Under the pieces are notes generated by a model. The model saw only the letters and a list, made by a program, of their open reading frames with translations, was not told the DNA's origin and searched no databases. A program made the translations under genes and the position numbers. Below are positions 24,575-36,840 of a stretch of DNA of 64,000 bases, piece after piece. The first letter of the stretch is position 1. Each line of letters starts with the position of its first letter. Source of the stretch: Flaccisagitta enflata (Eukaryota; Chaetognatha; Sagittoidea; Aphragmophora); the NCBI GenBank assembly GCA_965153355.1, contig OZ231128.1:45942001-46006000 (forward strand). Direction: 5' to 3'.

Positions 24575-25584
24575 TACGGTGCGCCGCATTAAAAACAGGA
24601 CAGTTTGTATCAATAGCATTTTATCGTGCAAAAATGGATTATTCAAACCATATATGGATGAATACATCGCTAATGTGTTTGTAGTTGATGGATCCACCTT
24701 CGGCTTGGATGACAAGCTCCATAGAACGTGGCATCGAGGCTAATAAATTGGCAAGGTAGTCGATGGTGAGGCGGCACCAAACTGTATAAGTAATTATGGC
24801 AAAGGACACTTTGTAATGCTTGTTTCTGCTTAACTATTGGCCTGAGACACAAAAAATTCATGACCATTTGAAAGCCTTACAAAAAATCTTCCAAATGCGA
24901 CGTTGCTGGTCATTGTAGCTTTATTCGTTTAGAAATGGCATAGGTTTGAAGAAAAAAATCACAGATTGAAAAAAGTGCTCATTTCAAATTTTTCCAACAA
25001 GCAATTTAAGTGTTTCTGTTTTTGACTATGATGAAGCTTTGGATTGTCTTTGATACTCGATATCCATGAGAAAATTAAAGAGCTTCGAATTCTCTTTAAA
25101 ATGGCGCCAAGAACAAATATCTAACTCAATGTATTTAATTTTTATATTAATTTAAAGATAACCCCTTAAAATCATGTTGTAAATTTCCAAATTTCTGACA
25201 ACTTGTCTTCATCCTAATGCCATTTCTAAACGGTTAGAGTTACGGCATCCAGAAAGGTCTCATTTGAAAGATCTTTTGCAGAGCTTCAAAATGATCATAG
25301 ATTTTGCTATGTTTTTCTCATCGCATGGATGTGAAACACTGACAAACAAGTGGTTTGCTTTTTGTTTTTTGCCATAGTTAGTTTTTTTCCCATTCCATTT
25401 TTTATAGCTTCTCTTCAGAGCAACACTGCGTCCAAACAAATTGACCGATTTAAATGCGGTTTGCGGCAAAAGCTTCATCTTTCAAAGAGCTTCAAATTGG
25501 TCACCGATAAAGATTTGATTCTATTATTTTGAGCCGAGAAATGAAGGAAAATGTACTGTCCTGTTTTTTATGCGCCGCACTGTA
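24575..25584. mobile_element. Mariner-type MITE, ~1.0 kb, TA target
   Basis: TA at 24575-24576 and 25583-25584 flanks a 1006-bp element. Left end CGGTGCGCCGCATTAAAAAC and right end (reversed) CAGTGCGGCGCATAAAAAAC; 25 of 28 terminal bases agree. The interior holds AT-rich semi-palindromic sequence and shares a CAAATGAAAGATCTT-type segment with the MITE at 35281-35877. No transposase-length frame, so it is non-autonomous. Confidence 0.85.
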
Positions 25585-26080
25585 CAATTGACAATATGCT
25601 CAGTGAAAATACTTAGTTTTTGATTTAGGGAGCAAAATCTAATATGAGGGAAACAATTTGAAGGCAAGACAATACCCAATATGAGGAAAAGATGGTATGT
25701 GAAACATAATCTAATTTGAGGGAAAAAGGGCATGTGCAACAAAACCCAATATGAGAGAATGACAGCATGTGAAACAAAACCCATTATATAGAAAAAACAA
25801 TATATGAAACAAAACCTAATATGAGGGAAAGATGGCAAAGAAACAAAAGTTTGGAAAAAAAATGAAAAAAAAAAAGCACTGAGTGAGGCTATAGTGAATT
25901 GCTTAACGCAACTCACAATTTCCGTTGATTATTCATCGGCAATTCCCATTTCATTTTTCCCACATCTTCTTGACGAGATGACGCCTTTGACTCACGCCTC
26001 TGCTCTTAACGCCTTTGAAATTGTGAGTGATGCCTGACGACGTATCCACCCAAAATTGATCGCTTTGATCTTGCTGCTGG

Positions 26081-26351
26081 GGTGTTTCTAGACAGCGACA
26101 ATCGCATTTTTGACAGGCCACTCGGTCGCTTGCTACATTCGTTCGCTCGCTCCACTCACTCTGCTCACTTGCTTTGCGGTGCTCTGCCTCACAACGCTCG
26201 CTTTACTCGCACGCTCCATTCACAGGGTTCCCTCACTCACTTCGCTCACTCCCTCGTGGGACAGTTGAAATTCCTGAATATGTGTTCACGCTTTAAACGC
26301 GTTTCATAGGAACAAACGCGTTTTTCATCTTCACTAGAAACACGCCCATTG
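26081..26351 (+). mobile_element. Inverted-repeat MITE, GGGCGTGTTTCTAG family
   Basis: Ends GGGTGTTTCTAGACAGCGAC and (reversed) GGGCGTGTTTCTAGTGAAGA. The interior has CTCGCTCACTCAC-like units and GGGACAGTTGAAATTCCTGA. The flanks on the two sides resemble each other for ~45 bp (GTGAGTGAT...CCACCCAAAAT...TTTGATCTTGCTG), far longer than a normal target duplication. Confidence 0.75.
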
Positions 26352-26485
26352 TGAGTGATCCACCCAAAATTTTTGATCTTGCTGTCTAGTTGATGTAATG
26401 CGAGCATGGGAAATGGAAAATCAAGGAGATGAGAAAACCATGGCTAGATATACGGCTGCCATAGTCGCGCGCGGGTGAGTAGGAG

Positions 26486-27711
26486 TAGGACCGGCAGTAG
26501 TTAAGGATTTCAAATTAACTAGTTAATAGTTAACTAACTACTTTTTAGCCTAGTTAACTACTAATGTAGTTAAAACCAGCTTCCACCATTTTCAAGCGTG
26601 AACTCTTTGGTAAGCCTTATATCTCTCAGCCAAGTGTTGAAATATTTTTGAAATCTATCATGATGGCATAATGCAGAATAACCATAAAATTAGTTCAAAT
26701 GGCAAACAATGATTGTTTCAAGATTATATCAACCCTAAATCAAAGCAGGTCAAACATCAAGTCCATTATTACTAAACGAGGAGCCAAAGAATAGATTTTT
26801 CAAGACAAGTGATTTCATAGAAAGCAAAGATTATCAACATACCTGTTAGAGAGAGAAACTATCACTTTAGAAACACAGTCCTGCTGCATTGTAAACTGTT
26901 TCTACCTCAACAAAAGATGCAGAGGTTGTTGAATAACCATTTCATTTTTTATTTTGACAAGTAATTGATCAATGAACTAGCCAAATTGTTAAAAAATCAT
27001 GAATACTTGCTTGTAGATGATCCCATATCTGATGTCCTTTGCTTCAATAAACTAAGTTGTTGTATGAGTAATTCACAGAAAACTGAAACAAAACTAGAAT
27101 GTGGAATGATTGAGTTGCAGACAGGCTGACAGACCAATCGACTGACAGATACAGACTTATAAACATTCAAAAAAGTGCAATTGATAAATCTATATGCAAT
27201 CAGATAAAAAACACATTTTCTTGAGCAATGATAGTCTGCAGAAGAAATGGGTTTTATTGATAGGCCCAAAAAGACAATATGGACTGAGAAGGATGATTGG
27301 AATTACCAAAGAGGCAGAATAGAAAGAAATAGTCGGCTTGGGTCTCATGACCTAATTGAAAGAGTTCTGAGTTTTTGACCTATTCTGGATCACTTGCCAT
27401 AATCCTAAGATGATTCCACATATTGGTGCACAAAACACTATCACGACCATTTTCAGTTTGAACTGATGCATGAAGCTTCAGTCTTGCAGAGTTCAGATGC
27501 ACAAATGTAACTGCAGGCACTATTTTGAACAAAAAGCAGGCTTACAAATCTATTTTCAACAGCTTAGAGTGTTTCAAAAATCTGAACAATTCAACATTTA
27601 CTTTTTTTGTTTTAACTATTTTAACTAGTTAATTTGGACTAGTTAACTACTACCGTTTTCAGAAAATTAACTAGTTAACTAACTAGTTAAAGTTAACTAC
27701 TGCCGGCCCTA
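26486..27711. mobile_element. hAT-like MITE, 1.23 kb
   Basis: Ends TAGGACCGGCAGTAGTTAA and (reversed) TAGGGCCGGCAGTAGTTAA are inverted with one mismatch. Sub-terminal AACTAGTTAACTA palindromes repeat at both ends, as hAT transposase binding arrays often do. GTAGGAG abuts the left end and lies three bases outside the right end. No transposase frame. Confidence 0.75.
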
Positions 27712-27774
27712 ACTGTAGGAGTAGCGATGGAGAATGTCGCTCAGGCATTTGGGTAGGGTGGTAAACAGTTAGTC

Positions 27775-28145
27775 GCAAAAGCGTTAGATGGTCAGCGGTA
27801 CCCGTGCCCTGCCTAAGTAGGTTATGCTTGAAGTTGAGGGGGAGCAGGGCAGCGGCCCTGAAGGGGTCAATGGCCTATGCTTTCACACAGGGGAATTTTC
27901 TCCTTCTCCTTCTCCTCCTCCGTACGCCCTCCCCCTCCCCCACTAAATCCTAGCCTCAAGGCCCAAATACCAGTCTTGAGGCCCAAACCCCAGTCTTGAG
28001 GCCTAAATCCCAGCCTTGAGGCTCAAATCCCATCCCCAAGGCTCAAACCCCACCCTTTAGGCTGGGATGTGGGCCTCATGGGTGGGATTTGGGCCTCAAG
28101 GGTGGGATTTGAGCATTGAGGATGGAATTTGAGCCAGCGATACCC
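27775..28145. repeat. Partial foldback-family element
   Basis: Leader AGCGGTACCCGTGCCCTGCC and GGGCAGCGGCCCTGAAGGGG match the foldback family. The core has ~20-bp units GAGGCCCAAATCCCAGCCTT and their inverse. The right inverted end is missing before the next copy begins. Confidence 0.65.
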
Positions 28146-28149
28146 GTTG

Positions 28150-28640
28150 ATTGTGAATTAGAGTGAGGGGAAGCAGGGCAGTGGCCCCAAAGGGAACGGA
28201 GTCCTGTAGAACACAGGGGACCTCTGTTCATTTTTCCATCCGTCTGTCCATCCGTCCGTCCCCCCAGGGCCTCTCAGGCCTGAAATCTGCCCTCTCAGGG
28301 CTGAAAGCTACCCACTTGGGCCTGAAATCTGACCTCTCAGGCTTTGAATCTGAGAGGGCAGATTTCATGCCTGAGAGGGCTTGGGAGGTCAGATTTCAGA
28401 CCTGAGAGGACAGATTTAAGGCCAGAGAGGGCAGATTCAAGGCCTGAGAAGGCAGATTCAAGGCCTGAGAGAGCAACTTTCAGGCCTGAGAGGGTAGATT
28501 TCAACCCTGAAAGGGCAGATTTTAGGCCTGAGAGGGCCTGGGGGGGGGACAAACGGACAGACGAACGAACAGACAAACGCACAGAAGTCCCCTCTGTTCT
28601 ACAGGACTTCTTCCCCTTCGGGGCCGCTGCCCAAAAAGGT
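28150..28640. mobile_element. Foldback element with inverted ends
   Basis: Left GGGCAGTGGCCCCAAAGGGA and right (reversed) GGGCAGCGGCCCCGAAGGGG. The core is the same 21-bp CTCTCAGGCCTGAAATCTGC units in both orientations as in 21440-21985. It adjoins a hairpin-tailed end at 28640-28705. Confidence 0.8.
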
Positions 28641-28705
28641 CCGACCAACGGATCGACCAACGGACCGATAAAGTGGGGTGTAGAGTCGCGTAGCACGCGA
28701 CCAAA
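28640..28705 (+). mobile_element. Hairpin-tailed element, 3' end
   Basis: CCAACGGATCGACCAACGGA then GGGTGTAGAGTCGCG-TAGCA-CGCGACCAAAG. Confidence 0.65.
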
Positions 28706-28709
28706 GAGA

Positions 28710-29655
28710 GGGTGTGGTCTGTGGTCTGTGAAAATAGTCTACAACTATGTAAGTTTACATTAAGTCCCATAGCTTTTAAGTATAACATCTAGTAATGGAT
28801 GAACAGTGTGTCGTTGAGAAGAGTAAGGGGATAAGAAATAGAATCGTGATGATACTTCACAGATACTTCACAGTGTTGTTGATATCGGGTGTTTGAAAAT
28901 TGATACAGCAAGAAATACATTCTCTTTTCTTTTCATGTTATGTTTCGTCAAAGGAAACAGCGGCAGCATAGACCGGGGAAGCTAGTCTTTGCCACTGTTA
29001 GAAATACTAGTTTGACTTTTTAATTTACTCAGCATCACTTTACTCAAGACCGAGTGAGAATCAAGTCTGAATATACGCCATGCCCCTGGAGCTGGACGGG
29101 GCGTCTCCTACGTCCATAGCGGAAGAGCTAGAGAGAGGCGTCGATACGCGTGCGGTACATCCATATATTCTACAACCATTTTTTACGGCAATGGTGTGAT
29201 ACGCCCCCTTAAATATTGCCACACGAGGCGCGAAGGATGTAATTAGACGAGGAAGCGAAGGAAAAGCGTGAAGAATGAAAGTGAGAGAATTTAGAGATGA
29301 GAGATTCATTGCCATTTCTAGTGCCAGGGGCACTCTAGGAAAAAGCCTTAAACGCTTAAATGGTCAGTGGATCGTTTTCCATACTGCAATCATGCTGTAA
29401 ATCACTGCTCGCACTTCACCCTCTCACTTACTTCAACCACTTAAACAAGCCTTATCTGTCAATCTCAGGCGTCATCTGGTTAAGTTCATATGCGTAACAG
29501 AGACATGGACGGTTGGACGGAGGGACGAATGGAAGGACAGGCTAACGGACAGTTAGATAAAAAGACTATTGGTCAGACGAAAAGACGGAAAGACGGAAAG
29601 AATTTGTGATGATGCATGTAACAACTTTTCCATCCACAAGATACAGGTGCACCCC
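28710..29655. other. No gene recognised
   Basis: Unique sequence. A 90-codon minus-strand frame at 29061-29333 has no recognised features. GACGGAC-like repeats at 29510-29590 hint at another hairpin-family body. Confidence 0.4.
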
Positions 29656-29659
29656 AGAA

Positions 29660-29793
<134 letters not shown>

Positions 29794-29967
29794 TAAGCAC
29801 ACACTCACACACACGTGCATAGTCACAAAAAGTGACCTTTTTGAGGGAGTTTGATGTCAAGGTGTATCAAAAAGGGGAGAAGAAGAGAACCACAGCAATT
29901 TCGTTGTTGTGCGAAAGGTCAAAGCTTTACTATTGCTTGAAAGAATGGGGATTAGGAAAAAGTCTCT

Positions 29968-30031
<64 letters not shown>
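29968..30031. repeat. (CT)n microsatellite
   Basis: About 62 bp of pure CT. Confidence 0.97.
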
Positions 30032-30033
<2 letters not shown>

Positions 30034-30391
30034 TCTTTCTCTCTTCGATTTTCTTCCAAAACCTGGGATTTGCAATCCCCCTGGATAAATTTCTATTATT
30101 GTCTGATTTTTTTTCTTTTGTCTGCTCAGCTTTAGATCCGGTGGCTGTCAGTAGACTGTCCATCTTTCTGTCAGGTTCTCATTTGTTGCCAAAGATTCTG
30201 AGAACGTTTCACTTTGTAAGATTGTTGCTTTGTATTTCAAATGTAAAAGAGATGATAGGGAGATAGGGCTTCAAAAAGAAATACCAGCCAGAAAATCTTC
30301 AACTAGTCAACGTTATTCTGTTAGTTTTAGTATGGCTTTGTAGTTTTGTATTGCGAGAAAAAGTGAATTCACTTTTTCTTCACAAGCATGC

Positions 30392-30600
30392 TCCTTTTTA
30401 GTCGCGTGCAAGCCACTCTATAACTTGCTCTGTCCGTCCGTCCATCTGTCCGTCGATCCGTCTGTCCGTCCGTCCGTCCGTCCGTCCGTCCATCCGTCCA
30501 TCCGTCCGTCCATCCAACTTTACTTTTCTTTCTTTTTCAGCGTATATGGACGATTTTTGCGTAACTGTTCCTGCCCACCAGCACCAATGTACCCCAGATA
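30392..30600 (-). mobile_element. Hairpin-tailed retroposon-like element
   Basis: Plus view: TTTTTAGTCGCG-TGCA-AGCCACTCTATAAC, about ten GTCCGTCC/CATCCGTC units, then TTTTTCAGCGTATATGGACG. Confidence 0.7.
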
Positions 30601-31002
30601 GTGTGAACATATTCCAAAGTACCATTTAAATCATTTTGTCATTCTCAAATATAAGAAATTCGACCTCAGTTCGCTTTTTTTTGCCAAGGGTATTACTGCT
30701 TGAAAACAAGTAACAAATACTTTGCATTTTTAGCAGAACTGAATAGTGATTATAACTACAATTTTTTTCAAAACCTTTTGGTAACTGAATATCGATTTAA
30801 AGTACTACTAAATATTCGTATGTTTTCTCCTTTGGTTTTTCTCCAGGCCTGATTTCTTCATTACCCCCTATTCACCCAACAATCGTACCTGGATACCGCT
30901 GATCACCTACCTTTTCTGTGTGTTTTCATTTTCTCCTAAATGAAATATTCGACTGATCGGACAGCTTACTGATATGTTTAACTCAGTTTCAAAACGTCAT
31001 GT

Positions 31003-31123
<121 letters not shown>

Positions 31124-31175
31124 AGAGTTTCAGTTTGCGTCTGTCTCCTTGTGAGTCTGTGTGCCTGTTTTTTTA

Positions 31176-31370
31176 TCTTTAGTCGCGTGCCACGGGACTC
31201 TACACCCTGCTTTATCCGTCGGTTGGTCGGTCGGTCACGCTACACTTTTTTTATGTTTTTTATTCTTTGACCGTACTGCCCCTGCAAAAATGCTCTGGTG
31301 ACCTCAAATATGGCCCCTGCCCACCCGCACGCAACTGGGGTAGCCGTGTTTCCGGACTTGTTTTTCTATA
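31176..31370 (-). mobile_element. Hairpin-tailed retroposon-like element
   Basis: Plus view: TTTAGTCGCG-TGCCA-CGGGACTCTACACC, GGTTGGTCGGTCGGTC and a body with GTGACCTCAAATATGGCCCC, ending CCGTGTTTCCGGACTTG. Confidence 0.75.
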
Positions 31371-31382
31371 CCCTGCTTCGTC

Positions 31383-31598
31383 TCTACTCTACTCTGTCTC
31401 TCTGTCTCTCTAGGTATCTTTCCGTCTGTCTGTCTGTCTCTGTCTCTTTCTCACTGTCTTTTTATCTGTCTGAGACTGTCTCTCTGTCTCTCTACCTGCC
31501 CTCTCTCTCTCTCTCTGTCTCTCTCTCTCTCTCTGTCTCTCTGTCTCTCTCTCTGTCTGTCTTTCTGTGGTGTGTGAGCTGCTTTTCCCGAATTTGAA

Positions 31599-31655
<57 letters not shown>
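31383..31655. repeat. (CT)n with CTGT interruptions
   Basis: CTCTGTCTCTCTGTCTG-type repeats split by a short unique stretch near 31565-31600. Confidence 0.95.
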
Positions 31656-31656
<1 letters not shown>

Positions 31657-32056
31657 CTCTCTCTCCATATATATTCGGCCAAGCTCTCTATATAGTTGGT
31701 TCGGGCCTTCCAAGCCTATGATACAAGTTTTATGAGAGTCGTATAATCTTCCTCGGCTCTCAATAAACTCCGGCTTTTCATGATGCGTAAGAAGTTGCAG
31801 CATTCTCAGTTAGGCCATCATATGTACACAAAGATTCGGTTTTTTCTCTCTGAGTATTTCTATTCGGATATCATTTGTTTAAAGATTGGACGTCTAATAC
31901 ATGTTGAACAGTAAACCGTGCCCCAATTTCTGTACAAGCTTTCATGTTTTGATGTAAGTAAAGCACATTTTTGAGAGACTGCAAGTTTAACATTCAACAA
32001 CTATTTAAGTGCGGCGGGGTGCGGTAAAAAAGCAGGCTGGCCTTGTGAAGAAGCTG

Positions 32057-32627
32057 TACACCGTCTTCGGATCGGACTGTGAAATGCAAAACCTTTATAG
32101 CTCCTAAACCACTAGGAAAAAAGTCATGAAATTTTCAGTGAATACTGGTAATATGTGACGGTTTTTGCATGTCAAAGCTCAGATCATAGTATAGAAAAGG
32201 TGAGGGGGAAACAAAATATTGACAGAACATCCATTTTTTAAGCAAAATCACTTTTTTTACCTGTTTTTTTTTTTGTTTGTTTTTTTTTTTTGAAAATGCT
32301 GTTTTTTTTTTCAGAATATGCAGTAAATAGATAATACATAAGTTAACATCTGTCATCAAAAATAAGTTTTTATTGAAATGCAAAACAATTTCAAGCAGAT
32401 AAAGACAACTCCTTTCTAAAAAAATGGGGAAAAATTGATCTTAATTAAAAATGGGTTTTCTTTCAATATTTTTTTCCCACTCACCTTTTCTATACTATGA
32501 TCTGAGCTTTGATATGCAAAAACCGTCACGTGTTACCAATATTCACTGAAAATTTCATGAATTTTTTTCAAGTAGTTTAGGAGCTACAAAGGTTTTGCAT
32601 TTCACAGTCCGATCCGAAGACGGTGTA
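32057..32627. mobile_element. Mariner-type MITE with ~170-bp inverted ends (copy 1)
   Basis: TA at 32057-32058 and 32626-32627. The ends start CACCGTCTTCGGATCGGACT and remain inverted copies for roughly 170 bp, through GTGACGGTTTTTGCATGTCA. The centre is AT-rich. The second copy is at 37912-38465. Confidence 0.85.
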
Positions 32628-32696
32628 GGATAGACTGAACATGAACATCTGACTTCTAAAGCAACCTATAGAGTCGCATGCTAGCAAATTGATTAG

Positions 32697-32700
32697 GAGA

Positions 32701-32797
<97 letters not shown>

Positions 32798-32814
32798 GAA
32801 GGAAGAAAAATAAA

Positions 32815-32858
<44 letters not shown>

Positions 32859-32860
32859 AA

Positions 32861-32910
<50 letters not shown>

Positions 32911-32960
32911 GGAAGAAAGAAAGAAACAAAGAAACAAAGAAACAAAGAAACAAAGAAACA

Positions 32961-32996
<36 letters not shown>

Positions 32997-33010
32997 AACA
33001 AAGGAAGAGA
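32697..33010. repeat. (GA)n-(GAAA)n microsatellite
   Basis: GA units become GAAA units at about 32760, with GAAACAAA variants to the right. Confidence 0.97.
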
Positions 33011-33109
33011 GAGAAACAGAGAGAAACAGACAGACAGAGACACATACATATAGACAGATAGACAGAGAGGGAGACAAACAGAAAGTCAGAATGATAGACA
33101 GACATTGCA

Positions 33110-33660
33110 AATATAGCCTCAGAAATGGAGGGTTGAGAATTATTTAGGCTTCTCTCGTAACAAGAGCATCATGGATTTCTATTTCTGACGTTTTTAATGT
33201 TCTTTGGCTGCAACGGTCGATACGCCACTTTTGATTGCGTTTTCTCGTTTTCTCTGTCCCCCTTTTCGACTATTTTCCCAATTTACAGCTAATTCTGTGT
33301 TAAACCAATAATCGTTGTCATTGGATGTCATCGTCTCTCACGCTTCTCTTTTATGCATTGGTTTTGTGAGATTCTTTCCTGTCTTGTTTTAATCAATTAG
33401 ACTCATTTTCGCTGTCATTTTTGTGTGTGTGATCATAACATCACGAGAATGAGATAACCTTTTTTTTACATTTTGCTATCTACCGTGCGGTGTTTCCATA
33501 CCTTGCGTATTTTGTCTCGCTGTTTTGGCAACGGCTCTGGAAGGAGTTGACAGAGTGATTTTAGATACAAAAATTCTTTCCACAAAGAAGATCAACATGT
33601 GATATATGACTGTATTTATATCAAATTTCACAAAGTTATAAGACCTTTGGCCGCTAAAAG
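33110..33660. other. No gene recognised
   Basis: Unique, moderately AT-rich, nothing supported. Confidence 0.45.
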
Positions 33661-33665
33661 GCTTT

Positions 33666-33910
33666 ATCTTTTTAGTCGCGTGCTAAGTGACTCTTTTTTT
33701 AGGAGTTTGTGTCCCTACGAAGGAAGGAAGATCCGGAACGCAAAATTCTAGATGGCGCTAAATTGGCCGGAAGAGCGTTTTCTGATCGTTAAAGTTCCTG
33801 CCCACCCACGATATAGCCCCCCCACCCATCCGCGTTACTGCCCATCACATCAATGCCCCTGCCCACCCGCAAACGACCTATTTTTGGTCGTGTATCCGGC
33901 CTTGTTCTAA
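33666..33910 (-). mobile_element. Hairpin-tailed retroposon-like element
   Basis: Plus view: TTTTTAGTCGCG-TGCTA-AGTGACTC. A diverged interior without the usual GTCCG block is followed by CCCACCCGC-type body and the end GTGTATCCGGCCTTG. Confidence 0.6.
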
Positions 33911-34039
33911 GAATCGGTATGAAACCCGCATTGCTTTCTAGCAGTCCGCTGCAACAAAATAAGTTATTTCATGAATGGACAAAAAGGCGACAGACGGAGG
34001 GACGAATGTATGAGCAGACGGAAAGATGGATAAGGGGGG

Positions 34040-35095
34040 AGACAACATCCCAAGTATAAGATATGAGGGGATTTTTGAGGATGTTCAAAGTTGTGTCACG
34101 ACTGTCTAAATGCAAGCACATAGCTGATTTTTGGTATACATCCTCCCTGGGTATTGTACTTTGACTAGGAAAAAATATTTGGGGCCAAAATGCCTCCAAA
34201 ATACCCAATTTACTACTCAAACCTACCACCATATCCTCAATTATGGATTTTTTGGGTTTTCCAACCAAAAATCTAACGTCAATAAGTTGAAAAAATGAAT
34301 TTTCCTGGAGTGTCCTGTACTTGGGTAATGCTCATTGGATGTCACTTAAGAGATTTAGGCAAAAAAAATCAAAATTCGTGTATTTGTTTTTTCACAAAGT
34401 TGTCCGCATGCAAACTCCACCTATTTTTGACAAATTTGCATTAATAACCCACACTACCCATATTTGAGGTTTAGACACCCTAAGTCTTTCATTTTAGTCC
34501 AAAAATTGTTTTCATCCACCCCTCAGCATTTCATCTTGGGGACCTACTAAGATCTAACCACCCTACTACACCTCTGGTTTCACTACAGTGTCATTTGTCT
34601 AGTAGTTCCTACGAATTGACGTGAAGAGGTCGCGAGGGGTGTTGTCTCCCGCCATAAAGAAACATGGAAAAACCTAAATGTTGCATGGTGAGAGATGGCG
34701 AGAGATGACGCAAAGCTCGGACCAAACTCATTGCGCCACATCAGTACGGCTCACTGTACCGCGATATCAGTACGGCTCATTGTTTCATTGTGATGTGTGA
34801 TAATCGCACATTTTCAGCATTAATATCAATCAAGCAATCGAGCACGGCCCCAGGAGGGGAAAGGGTGGCTGAGGTAGTTGGGAGCTAGATGATTCAATAT
34901 CACGTCATTAATCGGAAAACTGACTGTTTTAGGGATCCTAGATGTCAATGGGGGCCCTAAGCATAAGCGATCGTTCTCGAGTAAAACAACTCCCTAATTT
35001 GGGGAGCGCCCATTCTTTCAATCTAGCGTGTGAAATGCTGGTCGCATATGTTGGCTGTTACTCCTGGTAAAATTGCCTTTGCATTGTGCACGAAA
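34040..35095. other. No gene recognised
   Basis: Unique sequence. A 99-codon minus frame (33969-34268) overlaps repeat sequence and is not supported as a gene. CATCAGTACGGCTCA is repeated near 34740 and 34770. Confidence 0.45.
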
Positions 35096-35100
35096 CATGC

Positions 35101-36840
35101 ACAGAGGCAAAAAAAGACGGAGGCGATGGCGGTGATAGTGATGGATGAGAAAGCGGAGGCGCCGGCGTTGGTGTTGGTGTGGTGGAGGAAGCTACAACGG
35201 TGGGGATGAAACTTTAGATGAAGGTGGATATTGCCACAGCGAGGGCCGTGACTTGGATGGTATGGCTTGGGTGGCGATGGTAACCATAAGTGCAATAGAA
35301 ATGGCCGATTTTTCAACAGCTTTGAGCACAGGTTTAGGACAAATGATTCTTGAAACCATCCCAACAATAATGCAGCGTAGAAACATATCAAAAATATCTT
35401 TCATTTGAGTCCATGCAGCAACTTTTTTCTCAATTCTTTTAGAAAATATGACAGATTAAGGGCTAACAACTAATTTGCCACCTCATGAAAAAATGGCCAA
35501 ATTTGTCACTCTGATTTTCTCAAATATTTTAGGTGACTAAAAATGATGGAAGATCTTCATCAATTTTAATGAAATTTTAGGTGCTAGTTGAGTAGTATTT
35601 GCCCCAATATCAATTGAACTTTTATCAATATCGGGCAACGTCTTATGTGATTTTTCATTGAACTTTGTAAAGATACCATGGGCAGTTTCAAAATTGAGTG
35701 GTTTTGCTAATCTTACTCTCATTTGCATATTCATTGAGTTAGTGGTCCCACAAAAGTTTCAAATGAAAGATCTTTGGGAGAGCTGTTCAGGTTTCATGAA
35801 TTTTGCTATGTTCAGATGAATTTGCTATCCTTAACAGACCTTTCAAAAATCGGCCATTTTTATTGCACTTATGGTTAGAGGTGGGGATGGCGGTGACTTA
35901 GGTGGTGAAGGCTTGGATGGCAATGGTGGTGGGGATGGGAATGACTGGGGTGGTGGTGGCTTGGATGGCAATGGTGGTGATGAGGATGGCGGTTACGGAG
36001 GCCATGGAAGTGATGGAGGCGGAGGCGTTAGAGGTTGCGGCACTAGTGCAGTGATGGCAACACTCAATACCATGACGGTGAATGCGTTGATGGCAGCGGT
36101 TACGACAGCGGCGGTGATGGCAGCGGTTACAACAGCGGCGGTGATGGCAGTGGTTACGACAGCGGCGGTGATGGCAGCGGTTACGACAGCGGCGGTGATG
36201 ACGGCGGTTACGACAGCGGCGGTGATGGCAGCGGTTACGACAGCGGCGGTGATGGCAGCGGTTACGACAGCGGCGGTGATGGCAGCGGTTACGACAGCGG
36301 CGGTGATGGCAGCGGTTACGACAGCGGCGGTGATGGCAGTGGTTACGACAGCGGCGGTGATGGCAGCGGTTACGACAGCGACGGTGATGGCAGCGGTTAC
36401 GACAGCGGCGGTGATGGCAGCGGTTACGACAGCGGCGGTGATGGCAGCGGTTACGACAGCGGCGGTGATGGCAGCGGTTACGACAGCGGCGGTGATGGCA
36501 GCGGTTACGACAGCGGCGGTGATGGCAGCGGTTACGACAGCGGCGGTGATGGCAGGGTTACGACAGCGACGGTGATGGCAGCGGTTACGACAGCGGCGGT
36601 GATGGCAGCGGTTATAACAAACGGTGATGGCAGCGGTTACGACAGCGGCGGTGATGGCAGCGGTTACTCAGCGGCGGTGATGGCAGCGGTTACGACAGCG
36701 GCGGTGATGGCAGAGGTTACGACAGCGGCGGTGATGGCAGTGGTTACTCAGAGGCGGTGATGGCAGGGTTACAACAGAGGCGGTGATGGCAGAGGTTACG
36801 ACAGAGACGGTGATGGCAGAGGTTACGACAGAAGGCGGTG
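35101..36840 (+). repeat. Gly-rich region: GGTGAT-rich part and 27-bp minisatellite
   Basis: 35101-35280 and 35878-36040 are GGTGGT/GATGGCGG-rich. 36080-36835 is an array of about 27 units of 27 bp (GGTGATGGCAGCGGTTACGA plus CAGCGGC). As 27 is a multiple of three, every frame gives a 9-residue peptide repeat: one reads GGDGSGYDS (glycine-rich, secreted-like), another AAVMAAVTT. A 234-codon open frame starts at 35871 but passes from the Gly-rich frame into the Ala/Val frame, so a single real protein is doubtful. A MITE interrupts the region at 35281-35877. Confidence 0.7.
35281..35877. mobile_element. Mariner-type MITE inside the Gly-rich region
   Basis: TA at 35281-35282 and 35876-35877 flanks a 593-bp element with inverted ends ACCATAAGTGCAATAGAAAT / ACCATAAGTGCAATAAAAAT, continuing GGCCGATTTTT. 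The flanks on both sides are GGTGGCGATGG-like, so excision would rejoin a continuous GGTGAT-rich sequence. No transposase frame. Confidence 0.85.

Noticed and set aside
24575-25584. Mariner transposase in the MITE
   Set aside because: Only 60-72-codon frames without D,D-type catalytic context; the element is non-autonomous.
35871-36575. A 234-codon gene with AAVMAAVTT repeats
   Set aside because: It begins in MITE sequence, crosses from a Gly-rich frame to an Ala/Val frame and is explained by a 27-bp tandem array.
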